Source of the DNA: Pacificoceanicola sp049803835
GTDB lineage: Bacteria > Pseudomonadota > Alphaproteobacteria > Rhodobacterales > Rhodobacteraceae
Reading direction: 5' to 3'
Length of the DNA: 64,000 bases
Assembly (NCBI RefSeq): GCF_049803835.1
Contig: NZ_JBNAGK010000008.1
Location: 1 to 64,000 of the forward strand
Shown: positions 43,498-54,356 of the stretch, piece after piece
How the letters are laid out: the number at the start of each line of letters is the position of its first letter
Position numbering within the stretch: the stretch's first letter is position 1
The notes under the pieces: generated by a model
Seen by the model: the letters and a program-made list of their open reading frames with translations, nothing else
Told to the model about the DNA's origin: nothing
The model's database searches: none
Program-made: the position numbers and the translations under genes

Positions 43498-44613
43498 TCA
43501 GCCCGGATGGGCGTCCATTTCTGCGCGGATCTGCTGGCGCAGCACGTCGATCGGCACCGTCTTGCCGTCGCGACGGAAACACCAGTAGGTCCAGCCGTTG
43601 CAGCTCGGCGCGTTCTCCAGCGCCGCGCCCACCTGGTGGATGGAGCCGCGCACGTCGTCGCCGATCAGCGTGCCGTCCGCACGCACCTTGACCTTGTGGC
43701 GGCCGTTCATGCTCCAGAGTTCCTCACCCGGGCGCAGCATGCCGCGCTCGACCAGCTGGCCGAAGGGCACACGCGGGGCGGCGCGTTTCGATTGGCTGAC
43801 CTCGAGCGCGGAACGATCAAACGGCCGGATCTCCGCGATGCGCTTTTCCGCGACCGTGCGATAGGCCTCCTCGCGTTCGATCCCGATCCAGTCGCGGCCG
43901 AGCATCTTCGCCACCGCGCCCGTCGTTCCGGTGCCGAAGAACGGATCGAGCACCACGTCGCCGGGGTTGGTCGATCCGATCAGGATACGGTGCAGCAGGC
44001 TCATGGGCTTCTGCGTCGGATGCGCCTTTTCGCCCTGCTCGTCCTTGAGCCGCTCGCCACCGTTGCAGATCGGCAAAACCCAGTCGGAACGCATCTGGAT
44101 ACCCTCGTTCAGCGCCTTCAGCGCCTCGTAATTGAACGTGTATCTCGCCCCCTCGCTCTTCGACGCCCAGATCATCGTCTCATGGGCGTTGGTGAAGCGT
44201 TTGCCACGGAAGTTCGGCATCGGGTTGGCCTTGCGCCAGACCACATCGTTCAGGATCCAGTAGCCCTCGTTCTGGAGCGCGGTGCCGACCCGGAAGATGT
44301 TGTGATAGGAGCCGATCACCCAGATCGCCCCGTCGGGCTTGAGCAATCGGCGGGCCGCCTTGAGCCAGTCCTGGGTAAACGCGTCATAGGCGGCGAAACT
44401 GCTGAATTGATCCCAGTGATCGTCGACGGCGTCGACACGGGAGTTGTCCGGGCGATGCAGATCGCCCTTGAGTTGAAGATTGTACGGCGGATCGGCAAAG
44501 ATCAGGTCCACCGAGGCCTCCGGCAGACTGTTCATGATCTCGATACAGTCGCCTGCCAAGATCGTGTTGAGAGGGAGCGCCTCGGCGCCCTTCAGCTTGG
44601 TCATCTTCGTCAT
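43498..44613 (-). CDS. ccrM: Cell-cycle DNA adenine methyltransferase CcrM (GANTC)
   Basis: This 371-residue beta-class N6-adenine methyltransferase has the catalytic DPPYNLQLKGDL motif near the N-terminus and the SAM motif DPFFGTGTTGAVAK. The C-terminal extension of about 90 residues (RAAPRVPFGQLVERGMLRPGEELWS, then NGWTYWCFRRDG) is typical of CcrM, which methylates GANTC. The enzyme links methylation to replication in alphaproteobacteria. It follows rnhB on the same strand. Two GANTC sites 11 bp apart lie in its upstream region. Confidence 0.96.
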   Translation of the reverse strand: MTKMTKLKGAEALPLNTILAGDCIEIMNSLPEASVDLIFADPPYNLQLKGDLHRPDNSRVDAVDDHWDQFSSFAAYDAFTQDWLKAARRLLKPDGAIWVIGSYHNIFRVGTALQNEGYWILNDVVWRKANPMPNFRGKRFTNAHETMIWASKSEGARYTFNYEALKALNEGIQMRSDWVLPICNGGERLKDEQGEKAHPTQKPMSLLHRILIGSTNPGDVVLDPFFGTGTTGAVAKMLGRDWIGIEREEAYRTVAEKRIAEIRPFDRSALEVSQSKRAAPRVPFGQLVERGMLRPGEELWSMNGRHKVKVRADGTLIGDDVRGSIHQVGAALENAPSCNGWTYWCFRRDGKTVPIDVLRQQIRAEMDAHPG

Positions 44614-44667
44614 TCTCTGCCTCTGTCCCCGGCGCTTTTTGCGCTCTCGTACCTTGGCCTAGAAATT

Positions 44668-44683
44668 GAATCCTAACCGATTC
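44668..44683 (-). promoter_or_regulatory. Pair of GANTC sites in the ccrM upstream region
   Basis: GAATC (44668-44672) and GATTC (44679-44683) lie 11 bp apart, about one helical turn, 55-70 bp upstream of the ccrM ATG. On the minus strand they fall after a TTGACC that could be a -35 box. Methylation of these sites by CcrM could feed back on its own gene, as known in Caulobacter. Confidence 0.55.
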
Positions 44684-44704
44684 GAGGTCAATTTTGTTTT
44701 TTAA

Positions 44705-45334
44705 TCAGTCACTTGAGAAATTATCTTGATACAAGATATTGTGCACGGGTCGGAACGAACGCCTATGGTGTGGGGTCACCCCCAGATTTCGGAGTGCATC
44801 TTTGTGACACTTGGTCGGGTATCCCGCGTTTGTTTCCCAACCATATCCCGGATACTGTGTCGCGATCTTTTTCATGACATCATCGCGCCATGTTTTGGCC
44901 ACAATTGAGGCCGCCGCGATGGAAGGCGATTTGCTGTCGCCCCTGACGATGGGGGTGCCGGGACAGGGCAGATCGGACGGATTCCGGTTGCCGTCGATCA
45001 GCGCGTGGTCAGGCGGGCGCGGCAAGGCCGCAAGGGCGCGGCGCATGGCAAGGTAGGTCGCCTGCAGGATGTTGATCTTGTCGATCTCCTCGACGCTGGC
45101 AAAGCCTATGCCGACCTCCGCCTGCTGGCGGATCAGCAAGGTCATCGCCTCGCGTCGCTTCGGGCTCAACATCTTGGAATCGCGCAAACCCTCCGGAAAG
45201 GCCTCCGGGTTCAGCACGACCGCGGCGGCCACCACCGGACCCGCCAGTGGCCCCCGGCCCACCTCGTCCACGCCCGCGACGCGCAGGCCCCTGCCCCAGA
45301 AGGGCGACTCGAAATTCGTGTTCAACGGTTCCAT
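44705..45334 (-). CDS. rnhB: Ribonuclease HII
   Basis: This 209-residue RNase HII removes RNA from RNA-DNA hybrids. Catalytic acidic residues are in VAGVDEVGRGPLAG (Asp and Glu), LRDSKMLSPKRRE and, further on, DGNRNP. The ATG at 45334 (MEPLNTNFESPF) is chosen over a TTG six codons upstream; both have poor ribosome binding sites. It precedes ccrM by 91 bp, the usual rnhB-ccrM order in alphaproteobacteria. Confidence 0.94.
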   Translation of the reverse strand: MEPLNTNFESPFWGRGLRVAGVDEVGRGPLAGPVVAAAVVLNPEAFPEGLRDSKMLSPKRREAMTLLIRQQAEVGIGFASVEEIDKINILQATYLAMRRALAALPRPPDHALIDGNRNPSDLPCPGTPIVRGDSKSPSIAAASIVAKTWRDDVMKKIATQYPGYGWETNAGYPTKCHKDALRNLGVTPHHRRSFRPVHNILYQDNFSSD

Positions 45335-45372
45335 CCCCCGGTGAAACCGCAAACCGGCGCCCCGGGCAAGCC

Positions 45373-46218
45373 TCAGCCGACGTTTGGCGCCAGTTCCACC
45401 CGGTTCCCGGAGTGATGCGCCATCCGCCAGGCATCTTCCGCACGCGGCAGCAGCGCCTCCACGGGTTCCTTCTCGCCGCGGACCGCGATGCCCGCCGAGA
45501 GCGTCACGCCGGGCAGTTCGCGCACCGTGGCCATCTTCACCGCATCGCAGAGCCTCTCCGCAACATGCCGCGACACGACACGCCCTGCCCCTTTGAGCCA
45601 GACCCCCATCTCCGTCTCGCCGGTATGTCCAACGAGATCTCCGATGCGCAGCTCGTCGCGCAGCGCCTGCCCGGCCTGCGCCAACAGCGCGTCGGCCAGT
45701 TCGGCGCCGTGCTCCGCGCGAATCCCCTCAAGGTTGTCGATGTTCAGCCAGACCAGCGTACCCTCGCCCTGTCGCCGCAGCGCCACCTCGAACCCGGCTT
45801 CATCGAGGACGCCGGTCAGCGGATTGATGTTGGACTTGGCGTATCGCGGATCCAGCTTCGCGCCTAGGGCCTGTGCGATGGCGTTGGTCACAGCCATCAT
45901 GCGGCCAACGCTGTCCCGGAACTCCGTCGGCAACACACGGTATTCCCGCCGCGCCTTCATCACCGACAGCGCCTGTTCCAACGTGCGCAACGGCACCATC
46001 AAAGCCGACAGTCCCGTGACCGAGAAGAACATCCCGGCGCCCGTGGAGATGAAGAAGATCACGAACTCGGCGCTGGCCAGCGCGCGCGCGCCGGCCGTGA
46101 ATCCCAGATAGCACACCACCAGCGCCAGCGGCAGCAGTTGGCCGATGAGCGCAATGCACATCAACTTGGCTCCGAACGATGATGGAAACACGCGATTCAT
46201 GCTCCGGTACAGCCACAT
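45373..46218 (-). CDS. Membrane protein with a degenerate GGDEF domain
   Basis: This 281-residue protein has two predicted membrane helices (residues about 19-41 and 50-75) and a C-terminal GGDEF-type domain with NPLTGVLDEAGFE and VTLSAGIAV. The signature is altered: the position of GGDEF reads GETEM (residues 200-204), and the first metal-binding Asp is Asn159. It is probably not an active diguanylate cyclase; a GTP-binding or scaffolding role is possible. The ATG at 46218 follows AGGGGTG. It precedes rnhB by 38 bp on the same strand. Confidence 0.8.
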   Translation of the reverse strand: MWLYRSMNRVFPSSFGAKLMCIALIGQLLPLALVVCYLGFTAGARALASAEFVIFFISTGAGMFFSVTGLSALMVPLRTLEQALSVMKARREYRVLPTEFRDSVGRMMAVTNAIAQALGAKLDPRYAKSNINPLTGVLDEAGFEVALRRQGEGTLVWLNIDNLEGIRAEHGAELADALLAQAGQALRDELRIGDLVGHTGETEMGVWLKGAGRVVSRHVAERLCDAVKMATVRELPGVTLSAGIAVRGEKEPVEALLPRAEDAWRMAHHSGNRVELAPNVG

Positions 46219-46321
46219 ATGGACACCCCTTCTGGCCCGACCCCGATCGTGCACCGCAGCCCTTAACACCGGATAAAAATCCTCTGCTCTTTGCCGTGCA
46301 TTTTATCCTTTGCCGCAAATG

Positions 46322-46352
46322 CAACAAAGGCGCCGCAGGGGCGCCTTTGTCC
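46322..46352 (-). terminator. Terminator of groESL
   Basis: ACAAAGGCGCC (46324-46334) pairs with GGCGCCTTTGT (46340-46350). On the minus strand the stem's U-rich end continues into TGCATTTGCGG. It lies about 40 bp past the groEL stop. Confidence 0.75.
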
Positions 46353-46389
46353 TGACATCCGTCAGTGTGTCCGCAGGTGGCGGGGCAGA

Positions 46390-48036
<1,647 letters not shown>

Positions 48037-48102
48037 TTCGTGTTCTCCTGAATGGGGTTAGCTTGGAAGAGTGCGGTCAGCGGCGACGCCGCCGGGACGG
48101 TC

Positions 48103-48390
48103 TCAGGCGATGATGCCGAGGATGTCGCTCTCTTTCATGATCAGCAGCTCTTCGCCGTCGATCGTCACTTCGGTGCCGGACCACTTGCCGAACAGGACCT
48201 TGTCGCCTGCCTTCACCGACATTGCGATCAGCTCGCCGCTGTCCTTGCGCGCGCCTTCGCCGCAGGAAACGATCTCGCCCTCGGCGGGCTTTTCCTTTGC
48301 GCTGTCGGGGATGATCAGACCACCCTTGGTCTTCTCGTCGCTCTGCACACGGCGGACCAGCACGCGGTCATGAAGCGGTGTGAATGCCAT
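48103..48390 (-). CDS. groES: Co-chaperonin GroES
   Basis: This 95-residue protein is the GroES lid: FTPLHDRVLVRRV near the start, the mobile loop EKTKGGLIIPDSA and ending in ESDILGIIA. The ATG at 48390 is chosen from homologues; a longer frame upstream is not conserved. It is the first gene of groESL, 53 bp after the CIRCE element. Confidence 0.97.
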   Translation of the reverse strand: MAFTPLHDRVLVRRVQSDEKTKGGLIIPDSAKEKPAEGEIVSCGEGARKDSGELIAMSVKAGDKVLFGKWSGTEVTIDGEELLIMKESDILGIIA

Positions 48391-48442
48391 CTTCGAGTCT
48401 CCTTGCTCAAAGTTTGTGTCCTTGGCCCCTCTCGTCGGGGCG

Positions 48443-48469
48443 TTAGCACTCACCTTGGTCGAGTGCTAA
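48443..48469 (-). promoter_or_regulatory. CIRCE element upstream of groESL
   Basis: TTAGCACTC and GAGTGCTAA flank a 9-base spacer, a perfect CIRCE inverted repeat. It is the HrcA-repressor site that controls groESL by temperature. Confidence 0.95.
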
Positions 48470-48656
48470 CGGCGCATAGCTAGGCGTCTGAAACCGGCGA
48501 GTCAACAACCCTGTTCGGAAAAAATTTCGGCGCTCCCTCCGCCTTGCCCGGTATATGGGGAACCGGTTTGCGGACTGCAAAGCCCATCGGCCGCCCGCCG
48601 CCGATCTTGCGGCCCGCGCGCCGCTCTGCCAGACATCGCGCACCAAGGAATCCGCC

Positions 48657-49142
48657 ATGCCCCATGCTCCCCAAGTCACCCTGCTGGAAATCGCACCAAC
48701 CGATCCGCGTGCCGTGATCTGCCTGGAACAGTATTACGCCGAGCTGGCCGCCCGCTTCGAGCGCGGCTTCGACGTCTCCCTCTCCGCCGATCCCGAAGCC
48801 GCGGACATGATGCCGCCGCGCGGCTGCTTTCTCATCGCGTTGCAGGGCCAAACCCTGCTCGGCTGCGTTGGCCTCAAGGGCACGGACTACGGTTACGCGG
48901 AGGTCAAGCGCCTGTGGGTCTCGCCCGAGGCCCGGGGGCTCGGCCTCGCCCGCCGGCTCATGGCCGCCCTCGAATCGCGTGCGATGGAGTTGGGCCACAC
49001 GCTGCTCCGCCTCGACAGCAATTCCATCCTGACCGAGGCCATCGCCATGTACCGCAAATGGCAATGGGACGAGATTCCGCGCTTCAACGACGATCCCTAT
49101 CCCGATGTCTTCTTCGAAAAACACCTGACAAGCCCACGCTGA
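48657..49142 (+). CDS. GNAT-family N-acetyltransferase
   Basis: This 161-residue protein has the GNAT fold with the acetyl-CoA motif VKRLWVSPEARGLGLARRLMAALE and the C-terminal LTEAIAMYRKWQWDEI. The acceptor is unknown. The ATG at 48657 follows AAGGA at 8 bases; an upstream extension overlapping the groES promoter region was excluded. It is divergent from groESL. Confidence 0.9.
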   Translation: MPHAPQVTLLEIAPTDPRAVICLEQYYAELAARFERGFDVSLSADPEAADMMPPRGCFLIALQGQTLLGCVGLKGTDYGYAEVKRLWVSPEARGLGLARRLMAALESRAMELGHTLLRLDSNSILTEAIAMYRKWQWDEIPRFNDDPYPDVFFEKHLTSPR

Positions 49143-49340
49143 CAGGCGGGCGCGCCGGGTTTCGCCTTGACGCCCCGGCGCTCCGGACGCACTGTCAGGT
49201 CAGACAAGATGACCTATCCCGCCACGCGATTGCCCGAAACCGCCCCGCCTGACAGCGGGTGATCCGGTTGGCCCGGGCCGAACCCGCGCGGGACAGGATC
49301 TGTCGCCTGCACACGCATTTCCCGAGGACCGGCCACACCG

Positions 49341-50270
49341 ATGCCCCTTCAGACTGCCTCTCCGCTGCACAGCGCCCCCGCCCCGTCCGATCCTGACAAC
49401 ATGCGGGGGATCGCCCTGATGGCGCTCGGGTTCTTCTTTTTCGCCGCTGGCGACGTGCAGGCCAAGGTGCTGACCGCGCACCTGCCGGCGCTGCAGATCA
49501 CCTGGTTCCGCATGGCAGGTCTGTTTCTCGGCGTGATGGTCGCGCTGATCCTGAACCGGGGCCAGGCGCTGCGGACAAAGAACCCGATCCTGCAGATCAG
49601 CCGGGGAGTCGCCGCCGCTGGCTCCGCCACGCTCTTCATCATCGCCGTCGGCCACGTTCCCCTGGCCGATGCGGTCGCCGTGTCTTTCGTCGCGCCCTTC
49701 ATCGTCACCCTGCTCGGGGCGCTGATCCTGCGCGAGCCGGTCGGCATACGCCGCTGGATCGCCGTGGCCATTGGTTTCTGCGGCATGCTCATCGTCATCC
49801 GGCCGGGCTTCGGCGTCTTTCACCCGGCGATCCTGCTGGTCGTCCTGGCCGCCAGCCTCTTCGCCCTGCGCCAGATCCTGTCTCGCTGGCTGGCCGGCGG
49901 CGACAGCGCCCTGACCACCGTGGCCTATACCTCCATCACCGCCACGGTGGTGCTCACGGCTTTGCTGCCATTTGTCTGGGAGACCCCGCAGGGCTGGCAG
50001 ATCTGGCTGCCGATCTTCGGCCTCGCCAGTTGCGCCGCGCTCGGGGAAGTCCTCGTGATCCGGGCCCTCGACATCGCGCAGGCGGTGGTACTCGCGCCGT
50101 TGCATTACTCGATGATCCTCTGGGGCACCTTCTATGGGTGGCTCGTATTCTCCGACCTGCCGGACCTCTGGACCATCCTGGGCTGTGCGATCATCGTCGC
50201 CTCCGGCCTCTACACCCTGCACCGCGAACGCCAGGCTGGCCGCCGCAAACGTCCGTCAGAACCCGCCTGA
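49341..50270 (+). CDS. EamA/DMT-family transporter
   Basis: This 309-residue protein has about ten predicted membrane helices in two EamA repeats (LGFFFFAAGDVQAKVLTAHLP, FIVTLLGALILREPVGIRRWIAVAIGFCGMLIVI, then VVLAPLHYSMILWGTFYGWLVF). It is not closely similar to the other EamA protein at 41919-42794. The substrate is unknown. A predicted cytoplasmic tail rich in Arg ends the protein. Confidence 0.9.
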   Translation: MPLQTASPLHSAPAPSDPDNMRGIALMALGFFFFAAGDVQAKVLTAHLPALQITWFRMAGLFLGVMVALILNRGQALRTKNPILQISRGVAAAGSATLFIIAVGHVPLADAVAVSFVAPFIVTLLGALILREPVGIRRWIAVAIGFCGMLIVIRPGFGVFHPAILLVVLAASLFALRQILSRWLAGGDSALTTVAYTSITATVVLTALLPFVWETPQGWQIWLPIFGLASCAALGEVLVIRALDIAQAVVLAPLHYSMILWGTFYGWLVFSDLPDLWTILGCAIIVASGLYTLHRERQAGRRKRPSEPA

Positions 50271-50287
50271 CCAACCGGCCCTTCCCG

Positions 50288-50977
50288 CTACGCACCCTCG
50301 TTCCCGGACGCGTCCTCCAGGCTGTGCGCCCAATCCGCCAGCCCCTTCCGGCCTTCGTCGGTCAGATCATATACGCCGGTCTCCACCTTGCCGAACCAGC
50401 CATAGACGTTGCTGCGCATGATCTGTGTCGCTTTCGCCACCCCCGTCGCCTTCGCCACGATCGAGCCCTTCTCGGCCCCCGCATGGGCGAGGTACGCCGC
50501 GCAGGCCAGCGCATCCTGCCGATACCCCGTCACGATTCCGTAGCGCGTCGCGCCGCCGTCGTTCGGATCCCCCCGCAGCCGCTCGAACGCCCGCAGGAGG
50601 CGCTCCCGCTTCTTCGTGTTCCGCCGAGGCGCGGCTCCGCCCGGATCGCATTGCACCTCGACGAAACCATCCTCGCGCACCGTGATGAACCCGAGGCCGA
50701 TCCGCCGGCACAGCGCCTTGTTGTCCTTCAACGCCCGCCGCGCCGACGTCCCCACCGGGCGCGGCACCGCGATATAGACCAGATCCGACAGGGTCATCCG
50801 CGCCGCCGCCTGATGATAGAGCGACAGCGTGATCCGCAGTTTCAGCTCCACGATCACCGGCTCCTCGTCACCGCGCCGCGCCACGATGTCCGCCGCCCCG
50901 ACCTCGCCCTTGACCTCGTAGCCCTGCGCCTCAAGATACCCCTTGAGGGGCGCATAAAGGTCGCTTTCCCGCTGCAT
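50288..50977 (-). CDS. DUF2161 protein with a PD-(D/E)XK nuclease-like fold
   Basis: This 229-residue protein fits DUF2161. The N-terminal part has the nuclease-like core GAADIVARRGDEEPVIVELKL (Asp, then Glu-x-Lys), and the C-terminal part shows a winged-helix-like region (KATGVAKATQIMRSNVYGWFGKVETGVYDLTDEGRKGLADW). It may cut or bind nucleic acid; no partner gene is adjacent. The ATG at 50977 (MQRESDLYAPLKGYL) is chosen on family similarity; the longer frame upstream lies inside the next gene. Confidence 0.8.
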   Translation of the reverse strand: MQRESDLYAPLKGYLEAQGYEVKGEVGAADIVARRGDEEPVIVELKLRITLSLYHQAAARMTLSDLVYIAVPRPVGTSARRALKDNKALCRRIGLGFITVREDGFVEVQCDPGGAAPRRNTKKRERLLRAFERLRGDPNDGGATRYGIVTGYRQDALACAAYLAHAGAEKGSIVAKATGVAKATQIMRSNVYGWFGKVETGVYDLTDEGRKGLADWAHSLEDASGNEGA

Positions 50978-51040
50978 TGCCGCCCCGCATCTTCGCCACA
51001 TCCTTGATGGACAATGCCGTTTTACCGAAAGAAGTCCAAG

Positions 51041-52024
51041 ATGCTCCGCCTCGCCCTCGCCTTCCTGACCCTCGCCGCTCCGCTGCACGCCGCCTGCCAG
51101 GGCACCGACCTGCGCGGCACACTCACCCCGGACCAGCAGGCCCGCCTCGCTGAGCGTATGGACGGCCGCCCCTACCCGGAGGGCAACCACTGGCTCGCTG
51201 AGAAGGATGGCGAAGCACTCCACCTGATCGGCACGATCCACATCGACGACCCGCGCTTCGCCGGTCCCGTCGCCCGTCTCACACCCTTGGTCGAGACCGC
51301 CGCCCTGCTGCTGCTCGAATTGCCCGCAGCCGGGCGGAAACAGATGCAAAGCCTCCTCGCCACCGAACCGGGCCTGATGCTGCTGGAAGGTGAAACGCTT
51401 CCCGACCTCCTGCCCGAGGACGACTGGCTGCGCCTCGCCGACGCCATGCAGGAGCGCGGCATCCCCGGCTTCATGGCCGCGAAGTTCGAGCCGTGGTACG
51501 TCTCCACGATCCTCGGCATGCCGCCCTGCCTCATGGCCTCCATCAAGGATCAGAACGGCATCGACTTCCAGCTCGAAGCCGCCGCAGACGCCGCTGGCGT
51601 TCGCACGCGCGGCCTGGAACCCTTCGACGCCGCCATCCGCATCTTCGCGGATACCCCGCGCGAGGACCAGCTGCATTGGCTCGTCGCCGCGATCACCCAA
51701 CCCGACACCGGCGCCGACATGATCGAAACCCTGATCGCGACCTATGTCGAGGAGGCGCACGCCCTCTCCTGGCTGACCACTCTGGTCATCACGCCGCCTC
51801 TCGACGGCATGACGCAAGCCGACATGGACGCCGAACAGGCCGAACTCGAACGCACCCTTCTGGAAGGCCGCAACATCGCCTGGATTCCGGTGATGGAACA
51901 GGCCCTTGCGGATACGGACGGCCCGGTCGTCGCCGCCTTCGGCGCAGGTCACCTCTCCGGCGAGAACGGCGTGCTGAACCTGCTGGCGCAACGCGGCTAC
52001 ACACTGACCCGTCAGCCATTCTAG
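51041..52024 (+). CDS. TraB/GumN-family (Tiki-like) protein
   Basis: This 327-residue protein has a signal peptide (MLRLALAFLTLAAPLHAA) and the TraB/GumN motifs LIGTIHIDDPRF near the start and GAGHLSGENGVLNLL near the end. Between them are helices with paired motifs and acidic residues. Members are distant relatives of Tiki metalloproteases. The ATG at 51041 starts the signal peptide; nine upstream codons were excluded. The role is unknown. Confidence 0.87.
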   Translation: MLRLALAFLTLAAPLHAACQGTDLRGTLTPDQQARLAERMDGRPYPEGNHWLAEKDGEALHLIGTIHIDDPRFAGPVARLTPLVETAALLLLELPAAGRKQMQSLLATEPGLMLLEGETLPDLLPEDDWLRLADAMQERGIPGFMAAKFEPWYVSTILGMPPCLMASIKDQNGIDFQLEAAADAAGVRTRGLEPFDAAIRIFADTPREDQLHWLVAAITQPDTGADMIETLIATYVEEAHALSWLTTLVITPPLDGMTQADMDAEQAELERTLLEGRNIAWIPVMEQALADTDGPVVAAFGAGHLSGENGVLNLLAQRGYTLTRQPF

Positions 52025-52084
52025 GGCTCACGGGACGGCGGGCGGTGCGATGTTCGCAGAACGAGCGGCGCCCCGCCGCCCGGC

Positions 52085-54109
52085 TCAGGCCGCCACCAGC
52101 CCGCGGCCCTTGAGCAGCGCTTCCACCTCCGGCATCTTTCCCCGGAACTGCATGTACAGATCCGCCGCATCCTCAGATCCACCCTTCGACAGGATGAACC
52201 CCTCAAGCCGCTTCGCCATCTCCGGATCGAACGCGCCCCCCGCCTCCTCGAAGGCGGCAAAGGCATCCGCGTCCATCACTTCCGACCACATGTAGCTGTA
52301 ATACCCGGAGGAATATCCATCCCCGGAAAACACATGCGCGAAATGCGGCGTCGCGTGGCGCATCGTGATCGCATGCGGCATCCCGATGGCTTCCAGCACC
52401 TCCGCCTGCTTCTGCATCGGATCGGCGGGCGCCGCGCCGCTGTGGAACTCGAGGTCCACCAGGGCCGAAGCGACGTATTCCACCGTCTGGAACCCCATGT
52501 CGAAGGTCGCCGCCTTCAGCACCTTCTCCAGCAGCGCCTCCGGCATCGCCTCCCCGGTCTCTGCATGGGTCGCAAACTCCGAGAGCACCTCCGGCACCTC
52601 CAGCCAGTGTTCATACAACTGCGACGGCAATTCGACGAAATCCCGCGCCACGGACGTGCCCGAAACCGAGCCGAACTCCACGTCGGAGAGCATCTGGTGC
52701 AGCGCGTGGCCGAATTCGTGGAACAAGGTCCGCGCGTCGTCATAAGACAGCAGCGCCGGTTTCCCCGCCGACGGCTTCGCGAAATTGCATACGTTCACCA
52801 CGATCGGCGCTTTCTCCACCGGCCGCTTCGCCTGGCTCTGGAACGCCGAGCACCAGGCGCCCGACCGCTTCGACGCCCGCGCGAAATAATCCCCGATGAA
52901 GACCGCGACGTGCCGCCCGTCCCGCGTCACCTCCCAGGCCCGGCAATCGGGGTGGTACAAAGACACCTCAAGCGGTGCAAACTCCAGCCCGAACAGCCGG
53001 TCCGCGCAGGCAAAGGCCGCCTCGATCATCCTTTCGAGTTGCAAGTAAGGCTTCAATTCCGCCTCGTCGAGATCGTGCAGGGCCTTGCGCCGTTTCTCCG
53101 CATAGTAGCGCCAGTCCCAGGGCTCCAAAGGCGCGGGCAACCCGTCCGCCTTCAGCATCGCCTCCATCTGGGCCGCATCGGCCTCCGCCGCCGCCTTTGC
53201 CGGTTCCCAGACATCCATCAGCAGGCCCCGCACCGCGTCCGGTGTGCCCGCCATCTCCGTCTCCAGCTTGTAATGCGCAAAGTCCGGATAGCCGAGCAGC
53301 GCCGCCCGTTCCTCGCGCAGCTTCAACGTTTCCGCCGCCGCCGCGCGGTTGTCGGTCTCACCGCCGTTCGCGCCTCGCGCCGTCCACGCCCGCCAGGCCT
53401 TCTCGCGCAGGGCCCGGTTGGGCGAGAACTGAAGGAACGGCACGATGAGCGAGCGTGACAGGGTCACCACGGGTCCCGGCCTGCCCGCCGCCTCACCGGC
53501 GGAACGCGCCGCGTCGATCACGAAGTCCGGCAGCCCGGCCAGATCATCCTCCGACAAATCCATCATCCAACCCGCCTCATCCTTCAGCAGGTTCTGCGTG
53601 AACTGCGTTCCCAAGACAGCCAGCCGCGCCTTCACCGCCTTCATCCGCTCCGCCTCGTCGCCGGTCAGCGCTGCGCCCGCCCGCACGAAGCCGCGGTGCG
53701 TCAGCATCAGTACCCGCGCCTCTTCGTCCGACAACGCCAGCTCGTCCCGCCGCTCCCAGAGGTCACGCACCCTGCCGAAGAGCGCCGCGTTCGAGTAGAT
53801 CGCCGAGGTGTGCGCCGAGAGCTTGGGCGAGAACTCCCGCTGCAGCGCTTGCCGCGTGTCATTGCTGTCCGCGCCGGACACGTTGTAGAATGTGCCGAGC
53901 ACCTTATCGAGCGCCTCGCCCGCCCCTTCCATCGCCTCGATGGTATTGGCAAAGGTCGGCGTGTCCGGGTTCCCGGCGATCGCCTCAATCTCCTCCATAT
54001 GCGCCGCCAGAGCAACATCCAGCGCCGGGGCGTAATCGGCGTCGGAAATGCGGTCGAACGGGGCAAGGCCAAAAGGTGTATCCCAGTCGGCGAGCAAAGG
54101 GTTGGTCAT
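52085..54109 (-). CDS. M3-family oligopeptidase (oligopeptidase A/Dcp type)
   Basis: This 674-residue zinc metallopeptidase has the motif HEFGH with His464, Glu465 and His468, and the long helical N-terminal part typical of M3 (TFANTIEAMEGAGEALDKVLGTFYNVSGA). It degrades peptides in the cytoplasm; no signal peptide is present. The upstream region has two 37-bp GTAC-containing modules. Confidence 0.94.
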   Translation of the reverse strand: MTNPLLADWDTPFGLAPFDRISDADYAPALDVALAAHMEEIEAIAGNPDTPTFANTIEAMEGAGEALDKVLGTFYNVSGADSNDTRQALQREFSPKLSAHTSAIYSNAALFGRVRDLWERRDELALSDEEARVLMLTHRGFVRAGAALTGDEAERMKAVKARLAVLGTQFTQNLLKDEAGWMMDLSEDDLAGLPDFVIDAARSAGEAAGRPGPVVTLSRSLIVPFLQFSPNRALREKAWRAWTARGANGGETDNRAAAAETLKLREERAALLGYPDFAHYKLETEMAGTPDAVRGLLMDVWEPAKAAAEADAAQMEAMLKADGLPAPLEPWDWRYYAEKRRKALHDLDEAELKPYLQLERMIEAAFACADRLFGLEFAPLEVSLYHPDCRAWEVTRDGRHVAVFIGDYFARASKRSGAWCSAFQSQAKRPVEKAPIVVNVCNFAKPSAGKPALLSYDDARTLFHEFGHALHQMLSDVEFGSVSGTSVARDFVELPSQLYEHWLEVPEVLSEFATHAETGEAMPEALLEKVLKAATFDMGFQTVEYVASALVDLEFHSGAAPADPMQKQAEVLEAIGMPHAITMRHATPHFAHVFSGDGYSSGYYSYMWSEVMDADAFAAFEEAGGAFDPEMAKRLEGFILSKGGSEDAADLYMQFRGKMPEVEALLKGRGLVAA

Positions 54110-54281
54110 TCGGATCTCCTGTCTGTCATCCGAAAGCTATGTCCCGCACGGGCGACCTTCAACGCGCAAAACATCGGAGGCGGCGACCCGCCTGCGAAAA
54201 TCTCTTCGGCCCTCGCGACGTTGTGAAGGCACTTTTCAAGCCACGCTTCCCAAAATCGGCGTGCCAGTCCCGCCCTGGAGC

Positions 54282-54318
54282 CAATCTGTACGAAACTGAC
54301 CAGGAATCGTACCAAACG
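54282..54318. repeat. Operator-like 37-bp module A
   Basis: The module begins with CAATCTGTACGAAACT and contains GTACCAAAC. Its two GTAC cores (54288 and 54309) are 21 bp apart. Module B at 54357-54393 has the same first 16 bases and the same 21-bp spacing. Confidence 0.65.
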
Positions 54319-54356
54319 ATCCGTCACACCGGCAGCGCCACTCTGCCAGGCTGGGG

